From Bacteroidaceae bacterium (GTDB lineage: Bacteria; Bacteroidota; Bacteroidia; Bacteroidales; Bacteroidaceae), in contig JAFQBB010000018.1 of the NCBI GenBank assembly GCA_017416805.1, positions 1-55,514 on the forward strand: a stretch of DNA of 55,514 nucleotides, given 5' to 3'. This document shows positions 30,901 through 39,300 of the stretch, in pieces. Made by a program: the position numbers and the translations under genes. The notes below the pieces were generated by a model. That model did not search any database and was not told where the DNA came from. It saw only the letters and a program-made list of their open reading frames with translations. How positions within the stretch are numbered: the first letter of the stretch is position 1; each line of letters starts with the position of its first letter.

Positions 30901-33657
30901 ATGAAAAAGTTATATTCATTACTTCTTTCCCTTATTCCTATTATTTCTTTTGCAGGAGTAACAACCCAACGTATTTATCTTAGCGGTACGGATGCAGAAC
31001 ATACCCGTACGTGGGACTTTTTTTGCTCAGGTGGACAGCAAAGTGGCAAGTGGCGAACCATCGAAGTGCCCAGTTGCTGGGAACTGCAGGGTTATGGTGA
31101 ATACACCTATGGCCGCTTCTATAAGACGAAAGGGCTGAAACCATCGACTGAAGAGGGACGTTATCGTACTACCTTTAAAATGCCTAAGGGAGAGGTCTAT
31201 AAATTAGTTTTCGAAGGTTCGATGACTGACACCCGCGTATGGATTGACGGTCAGCAAGTTGGACCTGTACACCAGGGTGGTTTCACGGAGTTCTCTTATG
31301 ATGTCACTCCTTTTATCAAACCGGGTAAGAAACAGACGTTAGAGGTACTTGTCAGTAAAGAGTCAGCCAATGCCAGTGTCAATTCGGCTGAACGCCGTGC
31401 TGATTGGTGGTTATTTGGTGGTATCTATCGTCCTGTATATATCGAGGTTTTACCTAAAGAGCATATCAGTCATGTCAGCATTGATGCACGTGCCAATGGT
31501 GAGATATATACAAATGTGGAAACCACATCCGACCAGCGAGTTTCGCTTTTTATTGATGGCAAGAAGGTTGCTTATGATGAGGGAAAGGGCTGTTGGGTCT
31601 ATCCTAACCCCAAGACATGGAATCCTGAACATCCCAACCTTTACACCGCAACCTTCACTTTGGGTGAGGACGGACATAGTTTGACACAGAAGATAGGTTT
31701 CCGCACCATCGAATTCCGTGAGCATGATGGTATCTATTTGAATGGAATCAAATTGGTGGTGAAAGGAACTAATCGCCACTGTTTCCATCCCGAGACGGGG
31801 CGTGCACTCAGCCCAGCTATGAGCCTGCAGGATGCCAAATTGCTGAAGCAAATGAATATGAATGCTGTGCGTTGCCACTATCCGAGCGACCGCCATTTCT
31901 TGGAAATCTGCGATTCTATCGGTCTGCTCTATTTCAATGAACTGGCAGGTTGGCAGACTCGTTATGATGATACGACTGCTGTCAGGATGGTAAAAGAATT
32001 CATTATGCGTGACGTGAATCATCCTTGTGTATATATTTGGAGTAATGGTAATGAAGGCGGATGGAACCGTACTATCGATCATCTGTTTGCAGAATTGGAC
32101 ATACAGAAACGTAAAGTAGTCCATCCGTGGAGCGATTTTCAAGGATTGGACACCCACCATTATCCCGCTTACCAGACAGGAATATACCGTATGCACAACG
32201 GACAGAATGTCTTTATGCCCACCGAGTTCCTGCATGGCAAGTACGATAAGGGACAAGGTGCTGCATTGGAAGACATGTGGAGCCATTGGACTCGCTCACC
32301 CCTGTTTGCTGGTGGATTTATTTGGGCATACGTGGACGAGGCGGTTCGCCGTACCGACTTGCCCACAGGAAAGTCTAAGGGAAAAGTTTTTGGCCGCAAG
32401 GGCTTTAATATAAAAGATTGTATTCTTGACAGTGATGGAGGCCATGGGCCTGATGGTTGCATGGATCCCTATCGCCAGCCTGAAGCCAGTTTTTACACCA
32501 TCCGCGAGGTATGGAGTCCTATTTACATAGACCGTTTGCATATTACTCCTTCGTTTGATGGTCGTGTGCTTGTATCCAACCGTTATCTGTTTACAGACTT
32601 CTCTTCGTGCAGCATGAAGTATCGTGTAAAAGACTTTACTGGTGGAGTACTTGCCGAAGGTGGGGTGACGTTACCAGCTATTGTTCCAGGCGAAAGTGGT
32701 TATGCCCGTTTCGACTTGCCTGCGAATTTTCGTAAAGGTGAAGTGCTGGAACTTATAGCTTATAATAATAGAGGTGAAGAAGTTTGCAACTGGACAGCTC
32801 CTATTCATCGAGCTGATGAGCAGACAATCAGTGCAACGACATCTTCCAAGCCGGAAATTGTCACATTTGACAAAAACGGCATGTTCGCTATCGATAGTCT
32901 CGTTGGGCCTTTCCCCGTTGGTATGAAGGCCGAGGTTACCAAACATAAACAGCGCACATTGTCTGATGGTACGGTAGTTAATACTTTCTGGTACAAGGGA
33001 GGTATTGACAGCATACAGTGGCGTCAGACTCCTGACGGTCTGTTGCACATGGATGCCGTGGTTCTCAATGATGAGCGTGGCCATGGCATGGGTTCTTTCC
33101 TGACAGACGAGAGCAAATGGACATTGGGTCTCACCTTCACATATCCCGAACATCGGGTGGACAGTGTGCATTGGGTGGGTCGTGGCCCTTATCGCGTGTG
33201 GAAGAACCGTCTCAAGGGACAGCACTTCGGCTTTTGGTCATTGGCTTATAACAATACAGTGACGGGGGATTACAATAGTGCCACTCCTCCCGTTTATCCT
33301 GAGTTCAAAGGATATCGTAGTGATCTCCGTTGGATGGAGATGCAGGATAAGGCTGGCACTTCTTGGCGTGTCACCACCTTGAACGAGGGACTTTATCTCC
33401 GTCTGTTTACTCCCGAAGAACCTGTTGACCAGACCCCAGGTGAGATGGGCGGCTTGTTGGATGTACAACCCCGCAAGCAGGAGCGCAGCATGGTGCGTTT
33501 CCCCGAGGGCGATATCTCATTCTTGCTCTCTATTCCACCCATCCAAAGTTACAAACCCTTGGAGCAACTCGGACCCGATAGCCAACCTTATAATATCCGC
33601 ATTAAGCCGGGTGATGAAGGCTTCCATATCCGCTTGGTATTTGACTTTACAAACTAA
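30901..33657 (+). CDS. Exported GH2 family beta-galactosidase (LacZ-like)
   Basis: Large GH2 enzyme, 918 aa, with signal peptide MKKLYSLLLSLIPIISFA. Domain order is LacZ-like: sugar-binding domain (WRTIEVPSCWELQGYGEYTY), Ig domain, catalytic barrel with IWSNGNEGGW (acid/base E385) and PTEFLHGKY (nucleophile E442), and a C-terminal beta-sandwich (about 650-918, bgal_small_N-like: WVGRGPYRVWKNRLKG). The sequence is poorly related to the GH2 protein encoded opposite, so the two probably cut different linkages. Followed after 18 bp by a LamG/propeller gene, then an AraC regulator. Base composition is somewhat more AT-rich than in the array region. Confidence 0.9.
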   Translation: MKKLYSLLLSLIPIISFAGVTTQRIYLSGTDAEHTRTWDFFCSGGQQSGKWRTIEVPSCWELQGYGEYTYGRFYKTKGLKPSTEEGRYRTTFKMPKGEVYKLVFEGSMTDTRVWIDGQQVGPVHQGGFTEFSYDVTPFIKPGKKQTLEVLVSKESANASVNSAERRADWWLFGGIYRPVYIEVLPKEHISHVSIDARANGEIYTNVETTSDQRVSLFIDGKKVAYDEGKGCWVYPNPKTWNPEHPNLYTATFTLGEDGHSLTQKIGFRTIEFREHDGIYLNGIKLVVKGTNRHCFHPETGRALSPAMSLQDAKLLKQMNMNAVRCHYPSDRHFLEICDSIGLLYFNELAGWQTRYDDTTAVRMVKEFIMRDVNHPCVYIWSNGNEGGWNRTIDHLFAELDIQKRKVVHPWSDFQGLDTHHYPAYQTGIYRMHNGQNVFMPTEFLHGKYDKGQGAALEDMWSHWTRSPLFAGGFIWAYVDEAVRRTDLPTGKSKGKVFGRKGFNIKDCILDSDGGHGPDGCMDPYRQPEASFYTIREVWSPIYIDRLHITPSFDGRVLVSNRYLFTDFSSCSMKYRVKDFTGGVLAEGGVTLPAIVPGESGYARFDLPANFRKGEVLELIAYNNRGEEVCNWTAPIHRADEQTISATTSSKPEIVTFDKNGMFAIDSLVGPFPVGMKAEVTKHKQRTLSDGTVVNTFWYKGGIDSIQWRQTPDGLLHMDAVVLNDERGHGMGSFLTDESKWTLGLTFTYPEHRVDSVHWVGRGPYRVWKNRLKGQHFGFWSLAYNNTVTGDYNSATPPVYPEFKGYRSDLRWMEMQDKAGTSWRVTTLNEGLYLRLFTPEEPVDQTPGEMGGLLDVQPRKQERSMVRFPEGDISFLLSIPPIQSYKPLEQLGPDSQPYNIRIKPGDEGFHIRLVFDFTN

Positions 33658-33675
33658 AATCATCATATTAAAATC

Positions 33676-35280
33676 ATGAAAAAACTGCTGATTTCATTAA
33701 TGACATTTTTCTCATTGGCCACAATGGCTCAAGAGAATCTGATTTTGCACTACGATTTCAAGGGCGACCAGGGAGCAGTAGTGCGTGACAAGAGTGCTTC
33801 GCATTTTGACGGAGCGCTGAAAGGTAGTGCTACCGTTGAAAATGGTACAGTGTATCTGGGAAACGAAGACGGTTACATTGATTTGGGTGAATCTATAGGA
33901 AAGAAATTACAGCAACTCCGCCAGTTCACCATTGCCGTGCGCTACAAGGTGGATTCAGAAGCTTCGCTCAAAGGGCAAGGCTATTTCTTGTGGGCTTTCT
34001 CCACGTTGGAACTGAATACTCAAACCGAAGGGCGATACCATGCCTATAAACTGAATGTGCAAAGGGCTGAAAATTCTGTGGGCGGTTGGAAGAATGAGAC
34101 ACTGATGGATATTGGCAAACCTTCGGCGAAAGGGGAATGGCTGTATGTAGTCTATACACAGAACGATGATGAAGGCCGTCTTTTCTTGAATGGTCGTTTG
34201 GTGGCATTTTTGAATGGAATGTTCACTATGGCCAAGACATTCCCTAAGGAGGCACCTGTTTATAATTGGATGGGGCGTGCTCCTTTCAAGGGAGATTCTT
34301 ACCTGAAGGGAACAAGCATCAGTGATGTGCGTATGTATGACACAGCGCTTACAGAAAAAGAGGTGCGCGACCTTTACAACGATGTCCAACAGGGCGACTT
34401 GAGCCGATATGACTTTATGTACACCGGCCAGTCGAAGAACCGCCGCATCTTCAAGGTTAAGGACGGAGAGATTATATGGCGCTACGACAATGCCAAGGGA
34501 CGTGGTGAAATCAGTGACGCTGTCCTTATGGATGATGGCCATATCCTGATTGCTGACCAATACGGAATCGCAGAAATAGGTGTCGATGGAAAGGAACTCT
34601 GGCGTTCAGAGGTTCCCAAAGGCACTGAAGTGCACACCATTCAACCTATTGGTGAGAAATATGTGGTGTATGTGCTCAATGCCAAGCCCGCCAAGGTGGT
34701 GGTGATGAACATTGCCAAGCAGAAGATTGTGCACGAATTTGAACTTCCTTATGATCCGAAAGGCAGCGTACATGGCCAGTTCCGAAATGCTCGTCTGACC
34801 AGTAAGGGAACTTTGTTGGTATCCAATATGGCTATGGGATTTGTGGCCGAATACAATGTCAAAGGCCGGGAACTTCGCCGTTGGGAACTCTTTGGTCCTT
34901 GGTCAGCCACAGAGTTGGAAAATGGGAATATCCTGATGGTCGGACGCAAGGGACCTGTCAAAGAGGTGACGCGTGACGGCACTGTTGTCTGGGAAACCAA
35001 TACCACCAAGTTTGGGTTGGATAATCCCCAAAAAGCATATCGTTTGCCCAATGGGAATATGGTAATAACCAACTGGTTCAATGAATGGAACAAAGCAGAT
35101 GTAGCCAATTTCAATCCTTCGCGAGCTCCGCTTCAGATGATAGAACTTACTCCTGATGAACAGGTGGTGTGGGAAGTCTCTTCCTGGAAAGGAGACCGTA
35201 ATTTAGGACCTGCCACGACTTTCCAGTTGTTAGACAAACCTGTTGTACGGAAAGCATGTAAATTTGGTAAATATAAATAA
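33676..35280 (+). CDS. Exported LamG-like plus beta-propeller protein
   Basis: 534 aa with signal peptide MKKLLISLMTFFSLATMAQ. Residues about 22-235 form a concanavalin/LamG-like sandwich: LILHYDFKGDQGAVVRDKS, YIDLGESIGKKL, LFLNGRLVAF, ISDVRMYDTALTEKEVRDLY. Residues about 245-534 look like a PQQ/arylsulfotransferase-type propeller with repeated blades (GEIIWRYDNAKG, DAVLMDDGHILIADQYG, TELENGNILMVGRKG, YRLPNGNMVITNW). No catalytic residues can be assigned. A carbohydrate-binding or lyase-like role on the same glycan as the GH2 enzyme is plausible from cotranscription (18-bp gap). Confident on the domains, not on the function. Confidence 0.8.
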   Translation: MKKLLISLMTFFSLATMAQENLILHYDFKGDQGAVVRDKSASHFDGALKGSATVENGTVYLGNEDGYIDLGESIGKKLQQLRQFTIAVRYKVDSEASLKGQGYFLWAFSTLELNTQTEGRYHAYKLNVQRAENSVGGWKNETLMDIGKPSAKGEWLYVVYTQNDDEGRLFLNGRLVAFLNGMFTMAKTFPKEAPVYNWMGRAPFKGDSYLKGTSISDVRMYDTALTEKEVRDLYNDVQQGDLSRYDFMYTGQSKNRRIFKVKDGEIIWRYDNAKGRGEISDAVLMDDGHILIADQYGIAEIGVDGKELWRSEVPKGTEVHTIQPIGEKYVVYVLNAKPAKVVVMNIAKQKIVHEFELPYDPKGSVHGQFRNARLTSKGTLLVSNMAMGFVAEYNVKGRELRRWELFGPWSATELENGNILMVGRKGPVKEVTRDGTVVWETNTTKFGLDNPQKAYRLPNGNMVITNWFNEWNKADVANFNPSRAPLQMIELTPDEQVVWEVSSWKGDRNLGPATTFQLLDKPVVRKACKFGKYK

Positions 35281-35288
35281 TGAATTAG

Positions 35289-35340
35289 GGAAGATAAAGT
35301 TTTTGTATGCAACAGATATCGAATCTTTATCTTCCTTTCA
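35289..35340 (+). terminator. Stem-loop after LamG/propeller gene
   Basis: GGAAGATAAAG (35289-35299) and CTTTATCTTCC (35325-35335) are perfect complements, followed by TTTCAATTT. Probable terminator of the GH2 operon, with a 25-nt loop. Confidence 0.55.
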
Positions 35341-35365
35341 ATTTAAATCTATACCACAGTAATCA

Positions 35366-36232
35366 ATGATTGAATCCGTTGAACAACTGCATCTGTTAAC
35401 ATTGAACGTAGGATTAGCCAACCATTATGCTGATTGGAATTGGCAACATGTAAATAGCCCTTTTGCCCGCATTTATTATGTAACAGAAGGAGAAGCTGAA
35501 TTAATCTTACCAAATGGGATATATCCTTTACGCCCTCAACACATGTATTTTATCCCCCCATTTATAACCCATAGCTATCGTTGTAACAATCGTTTCGTAC
35601 ATTACTATTTACATATTTATGAAGATGCTCCAGCTTACTCCGGTTTCTTGGACGAATGGGATTTTCCTGTCGAAATACAAGGAAGCAAATTAGAAAAGAT
35701 GTTATTTGAACGCCTCTGTCAGTTAAATCCACACATGGTTCTGCCGCAATCAAATCCACAAAGTTATGACAATCAGGCAATATTAGAGCAGAACATAACC
35801 AGAAACCGTCAACGGCCTTTCTGCAATAAAGTAGAATCGCGTGGTATTATATTCCAACTTTTTGCTCATTTTCTGCGTGAAGCGACCAAAAATTACACCT
35901 ACACGGATGAACGTATCAAGTATAGCATTACAGAAATCCGAAAAAACATTTTTCATCCCATCAGTTTAGAATTGTTAGCCAAAAATGCGAATCTTTCCAA
36001 GGATCATTTCATTCGTTTATTCAAAAAAGAAACGGGAAATACCCCCCAACAATATATCAACCAGAAAAAAATAGAACAGGCTCAATTAATTCTGATAACC
36101 GAAGAAATTCCCATAAAACAATTGGCTTATCAATTAGGATTTGAAGACCCTTCATATTTCTGCCGCCTATTCCATCAACGCACAGGATATACCCCTTTGC
36201 AATATCGCCAAGCAATGATTCTCTTAAAATAA
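35366..36232 (+). CDS. AraC-family transcriptional regulator
   Basis: 288 aa. N-terminal cupin-like sensing domain (about 10-170: ARIYYVTEGEAELILPNGIY, PQHMYFIPPFITHSYRC) and a C-terminal double helix-turn-helix (about 190-288: HPISLELLAKNANLSKDHFI, then IKQLAYQLGFEDPSYFCRLF). It lies directly downstream of the GH2/LamG genes on the same strand but behind a stem-loop, so it may have separate expression. Likely sensor of the glycan breakdown product and activator of the neighbouring hydrolases, as for other cupin AraC proteins beside CAZyme genes; this is inference. Markedly AT-rich compared with its neighbours. Confidence 0.9.
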   Translation: MIESVEQLHLLTLNVGLANHYADWNWQHVNSPFARIYYVTEGEAELILPNGIYPLRPQHMYFIPPFITHSYRCNNRFVHYYLHIYEDAPAYSGFLDEWDFPVEIQGSKLEKMLFERLCQLNPHMVLPQSNPQSYDNQAILEQNITRNRQRPFCNKVESRGIIFQLFAHFLREATKNYTYTDERIKYSITEIRKNIFHPISLELLAKNANLSKDHFIRLFKKETGNTPQQYINQKKIEQAQLILITEEIPIKQLAYQLGFEDPSYFCRLFHQRTGYTPLQYRQAMILLK

Positions 36233-36306
36233 AGTCTCTACCTCTCATAAATGTTGAGTTCAAATATAAAAAAACTGTCGCAGGAATCTAAATTTAGCTT
36301 AAAAAA

Positions 36307-36350
36307 AAGGATTCTCACCTTATTATATAGGTGGGAATCTTCTTTTTTCC
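36307..36350 (+). terminator. Terminator between the AraC gene and topA
   Basis: GGATTCTCACCT pairs with AGGTGGGAATCT (one or two G-U pairs) and is followed by TCTTTTTT. It ends at the topA promoter. Confidence 0.75.
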
Positions 36351-36358
36351 TACTTTTG
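36351..36358 (+). promoter_or_regulatory. -7 element of topA
   Basis: TACTTTTG followed by CGCC, 32 bp before the ATG at 36391. It makes the upstream in-frame start at 36331 impossible. Confidence 0.65.
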
Positions 36359-36390
36359 CGCCCGAATTGAAAAAGAAACCATATAGAATT

Positions 36391-38736
36391 ATGCCCAAAA
36401 ACTTAGTTATAGTAGAGTCTCCAGCCAAGGCCAAAACCATCGAGAAGTTCTTAGGAAAGGATTACAAGGTGATGTCCAGCTTCGGTCACATACGCGATTT
36501 AAAGAAAAGGGACTTCAGCATAAACACCGAAACCTTTGAGCCTCTTTATGAAATTCCTACTGACAAGAAGAAGTTGGTAAGTGAATTGAAGACTGAAGCT
36601 AAAAAAGCCGAAATGGTTTGGTTGGCATCCGATGAAGACCGCGAAGGAGAAGCCATCTCATGGCATTTATTCGAGGTTTTGGAACTGGATCCGGAGAAAA
36701 CCCGTCGTATTGTATTTCACGAAATCACTAAAAATGCAATACTGCATGCCATTGAGGCCCCACGTAGCATTGACATAAATTTAGTCAATGCACAACAAGC
36801 ACGTCGAGCACTTGACCGCATTGTAGGCTTTAAATTATCCCCCGTACTGTGGCGCAGAGTAAAACCTGCACTTTCAGCTGGTCGGGTACAATCTGTAGCT
36901 GTGCGACTTATCGTAGAACGCGAACGTGAAATACAACAATTCGTAAGCGAAGCCTCATACCGGATAAACGCACTTTTTAACATCAAAGATGAAACAGGTA
37001 ATAATTCTGAGCTAAAAGCAGAATTAGATTGCCGTTTCACTACCCGAAAGGAAGCTGAGGACTTTTTGCAAGCTGCTAACGATGCCGTCTTTACCATTGA
37101 GGACATTGTAACAAAGCCATTGAGGAAAACCCCTGCCCCTCCTTTTACCACCAGTACTCTACAACAGGAGGCTGCCCGCAAATTAGGCTTTACCGTATCA
37201 CAAACCATGATGGTAGCTCAACGCTTATACGAAAGCGGACATATAACCTACATGCGTACCGATTCGGTCAATCTGTCATCGTTGGCCATCAATACCAGCC
37301 GTGAGGCCATCATAGAACAGATGGGCGAGAAATATGTAAAGACCCGTCAGTTTGCGACAAAATCAAAAGGTGCGCAAGAAGCTCACGAAGCGATTCGCCC
37401 TACCTATATGGATAAGCAAACCATAGAAGGAACTCCACAAGAACGCCGCTTGTATGCCCTTATATGGAAACGAACCATTGCCTCACAAATGGCAGATGCA
37501 GAATTAAAAAAGACTACGGCCAATATTTCTATAAGTAATCGGAAAGAACAATTCATTGCCACAGGTGAAGTAATAACATTTGATGGATTCTTGCGAGTAT
37601 ATCGAGAATCAAACGATGACGAACAAGAAACTGAAAATGAAGGCATGTTGCCACCTTTACAAAAAGGAGAAGTTGTCACACTGAATGAAATGAATGCCAC
37701 AGAACGGTATTCCCAACACCCTTTACGCTATACAGAAGCCAGTCTGGTCAAGAAACTAGAGGAATTAGGAATTGGCCGCCCATCAACGTATGCGCCTACT
37801 ATTTCTACTATCCAACAACGTGAATATGTAGAAAAAGGAGACAAACTTGGTGAAACACGAAGTATCCATACCATGACATTAAAAAATGGGACCATCACAG
37901 AAGAAAACCGTACAGAGACCACAGGTAACGAGAAGGGGAAATTACTCCCAACAGATATAGGCACTGTTGTCAATGATTTCTTGCTGCAACATTTCCCACA
38001 AGTAATGGACTACAACTTTACAGCCAGTGCAGAAAAAAACTTTGATGAAATAGCAGAAGGTGACAAAGAATGGACTGGAATGATTAAGGAATTCTATAAC
38101 GATTTTATTCCACAAGTAAACAATGCGGTAACAATCAAGGACGAACACAGGGTTGGTGAACGTATTTTAGGAACAGACCCTGTATCCGGCAAATCTGTAT
38201 CTGTAAAAATCGGTCGTTTTGGTCCTGTTGCACAGATAGGGACTGCGGAGGATGCCGAGAAACCCCGGTTTGCCCAAATGAAAAAAGAGCAATCATTAGA
38301 CAGCATTACATTGGAAGAGGCACTCGAACTATTCCAACTGCCACGTACAATAGGAAATTACGAAGAAACTGATGTTGTCATTGGTACCGGACGGTTTGGT
38401 CCTTATATACAACACAAATCTAAATATGTATCCATACCTAAAGAATTAGACCCCCTAAACATTACATTGGATGAGGCGATAAACCTCATTAACGAAAAGC
38501 GCCAGACAGAAGCAAACCGACATATCAAAACTTTGGGCGAAGGCGAAGAAATGATACAAATCTTAAATGGACGTTTTGGACCATACATTGCCTATAAAGG
38601 GAAGAATTATAAGATACCTAAAGAGACCGAACCTGCAACCTTACAGGCTATCCACTGCTTGGCAATCATCGAGCAACAAGAAAAAGAAGGTTCCACTAAA
38701 AAGGTAACAAGAAAAGCCTCTACAAGAAAGAAATAG
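36391..38736 (+). CDS. topA: DNA topoisomerase I
   Basis: Type IA topoisomerase that relaxes negative supercoils, 781 aa. Toprim domain at the start (MPKNLVIVESPAKAKTIEKF, WLASDEDREGEAISWHL), core DNA-gate domains (RVQSVAVRLIVEREREI), and the active-site tyrosine in ITYMRTDSVNLS (Y287). Instead of zinc fingers, the C-terminus has three copies of a RFGP repeat (IGRFGPVAQIG, GTGRFGPYIQHKSKYVSIP, LNGRFGPYIAYKGKNYKIP) and a Lys/Arg-rich tail. First gene of a topA-aroK-speA run (gaps 2 and 28 bp). Confidence 0.97.
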   Translation: MPKNLVIVESPAKAKTIEKFLGKDYKVMSSFGHIRDLKKRDFSINTETFEPLYEIPTDKKKLVSELKTEAKKAEMVWLASDEDREGEAISWHLFEVLELDPEKTRRIVFHEITKNAILHAIEAPRSIDINLVNAQQARRALDRIVGFKLSPVLWRRVKPALSAGRVQSVAVRLIVEREREIQQFVSEASYRINALFNIKDETGNNSELKAELDCRFTTRKEAEDFLQAANDAVFTIEDIVTKPLRKTPAPPFTTSTLQQEAARKLGFTVSQTMMVAQRLYESGHITYMRTDSVNLSSLAINTSREAIIEQMGEKYVKTRQFATKSKGAQEAHEAIRPTYMDKQTIEGTPQERRLYALIWKRTIASQMADAELKKTTANISISNRKEQFIATGEVITFDGFLRVYRESNDDEQETENEGMLPPLQKGEVVTLNEMNATERYSQHPLRYTEASLVKKLEELGIGRPSTYAPTISTIQQREYVEKGDKLGETRSIHTMTLKNGTITEENRTETTGNEKGKLLPTDIGTVVNDFLLQHFPQVMDYNFTASAEKNFDEIAEGDKEWTGMIKEFYNDFIPQVNNAVTIKDEHRVGERILGTDPVSGKSVSVKIGRFGPVAQIGTAEDAEKPRFAQMKKEQSLDSITLEEALELFQLPRTIGNYEETDVVIGTGRFGPYIQHKSKYVSIPKELDPLNITLDEAINLINEKRQTEANRHIKTLGEGEEMIQILNGRFGPYIAYKGKNYKIPKETEPATLQAIHCLAIIEQQEKEGSTKKVTRKASTRKK

Positions 38737-38738
38737 GA

Positions 38739-39272
38739 ATGAACAGAATTATCTTGATAGGTTATATGGGCGCGGGCAAGACTACCTTAGGGAAGATTCT
38801 TGCCCGCGAACTGAATTTGGAATTCATAGACTTGGACTGCTACATAGAAAATCGTTTCCACCAAAGTGTAAGCCAACTGTTTGCCACACGAGGAGAGGAA
38901 GGATTCAGGAAGATTGAACGGAATATGCTTTTCGAGGTAGCTGAATTTGAGAATGTAGTAATCTCGGCCGGAGGAGGGACACCTTGTTTTTTTGATAATA
39001 TGGAATATATGAACAAACAGGGATTGACCATTTACTTAAAAGCCACTCCCGAAACTCTCCGTACCCATTTGCGTATGGGCAAGCAAAAACGCCCTCTGAT
39101 TGCAGAAAAGAACGATACAGAATTAGATGCTTTCATACGCGAATCGCTTGACAAGCGTGAGCCTTTTTACTGTCAGGCACAGCAGATATTTGACACTGGC
39201 CTATTAGATAATGGCATCCGCATACAGGAGGTGGCACAATCGCTAATTGAACTAATCAAAAGCAAAGTTTGA
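38739..39272 (+). CDS. aroK: Shikimate kinase
   Basis: Shikimate kinase, fifth step of the chorismate pathway (ATP + shikimate to shikimate-3-phosphate), 177 aa. P-loop GYMGAGKTTLGK (residues 8-19), shikimate-binding FIDLDCYIE and FRKIERNML, the GGGTP motif, and the lid region KQKRPLIAEK. Starts 2 bp after topA, so it is cotranscribed. Confidence 0.95.
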   Translation: MNRIILIGYMGAGKTTLGKILARELNLEFIDLDCYIENRFHQSVSQLFATRGEEGFRKIERNMLFEVAEFENVVISAGGGTPCFFDNMEYMNKQGLTIYLKATPETLRTHLRMGKQKRPLIAEKNDTELDAFIRESLDKREPFYCQAQQIFDTGLLDNGIRIQEVAQSLIELIKSKV

Positions 39273-39300
39273 ATATTAACCCACAATACAATAATAAAGA

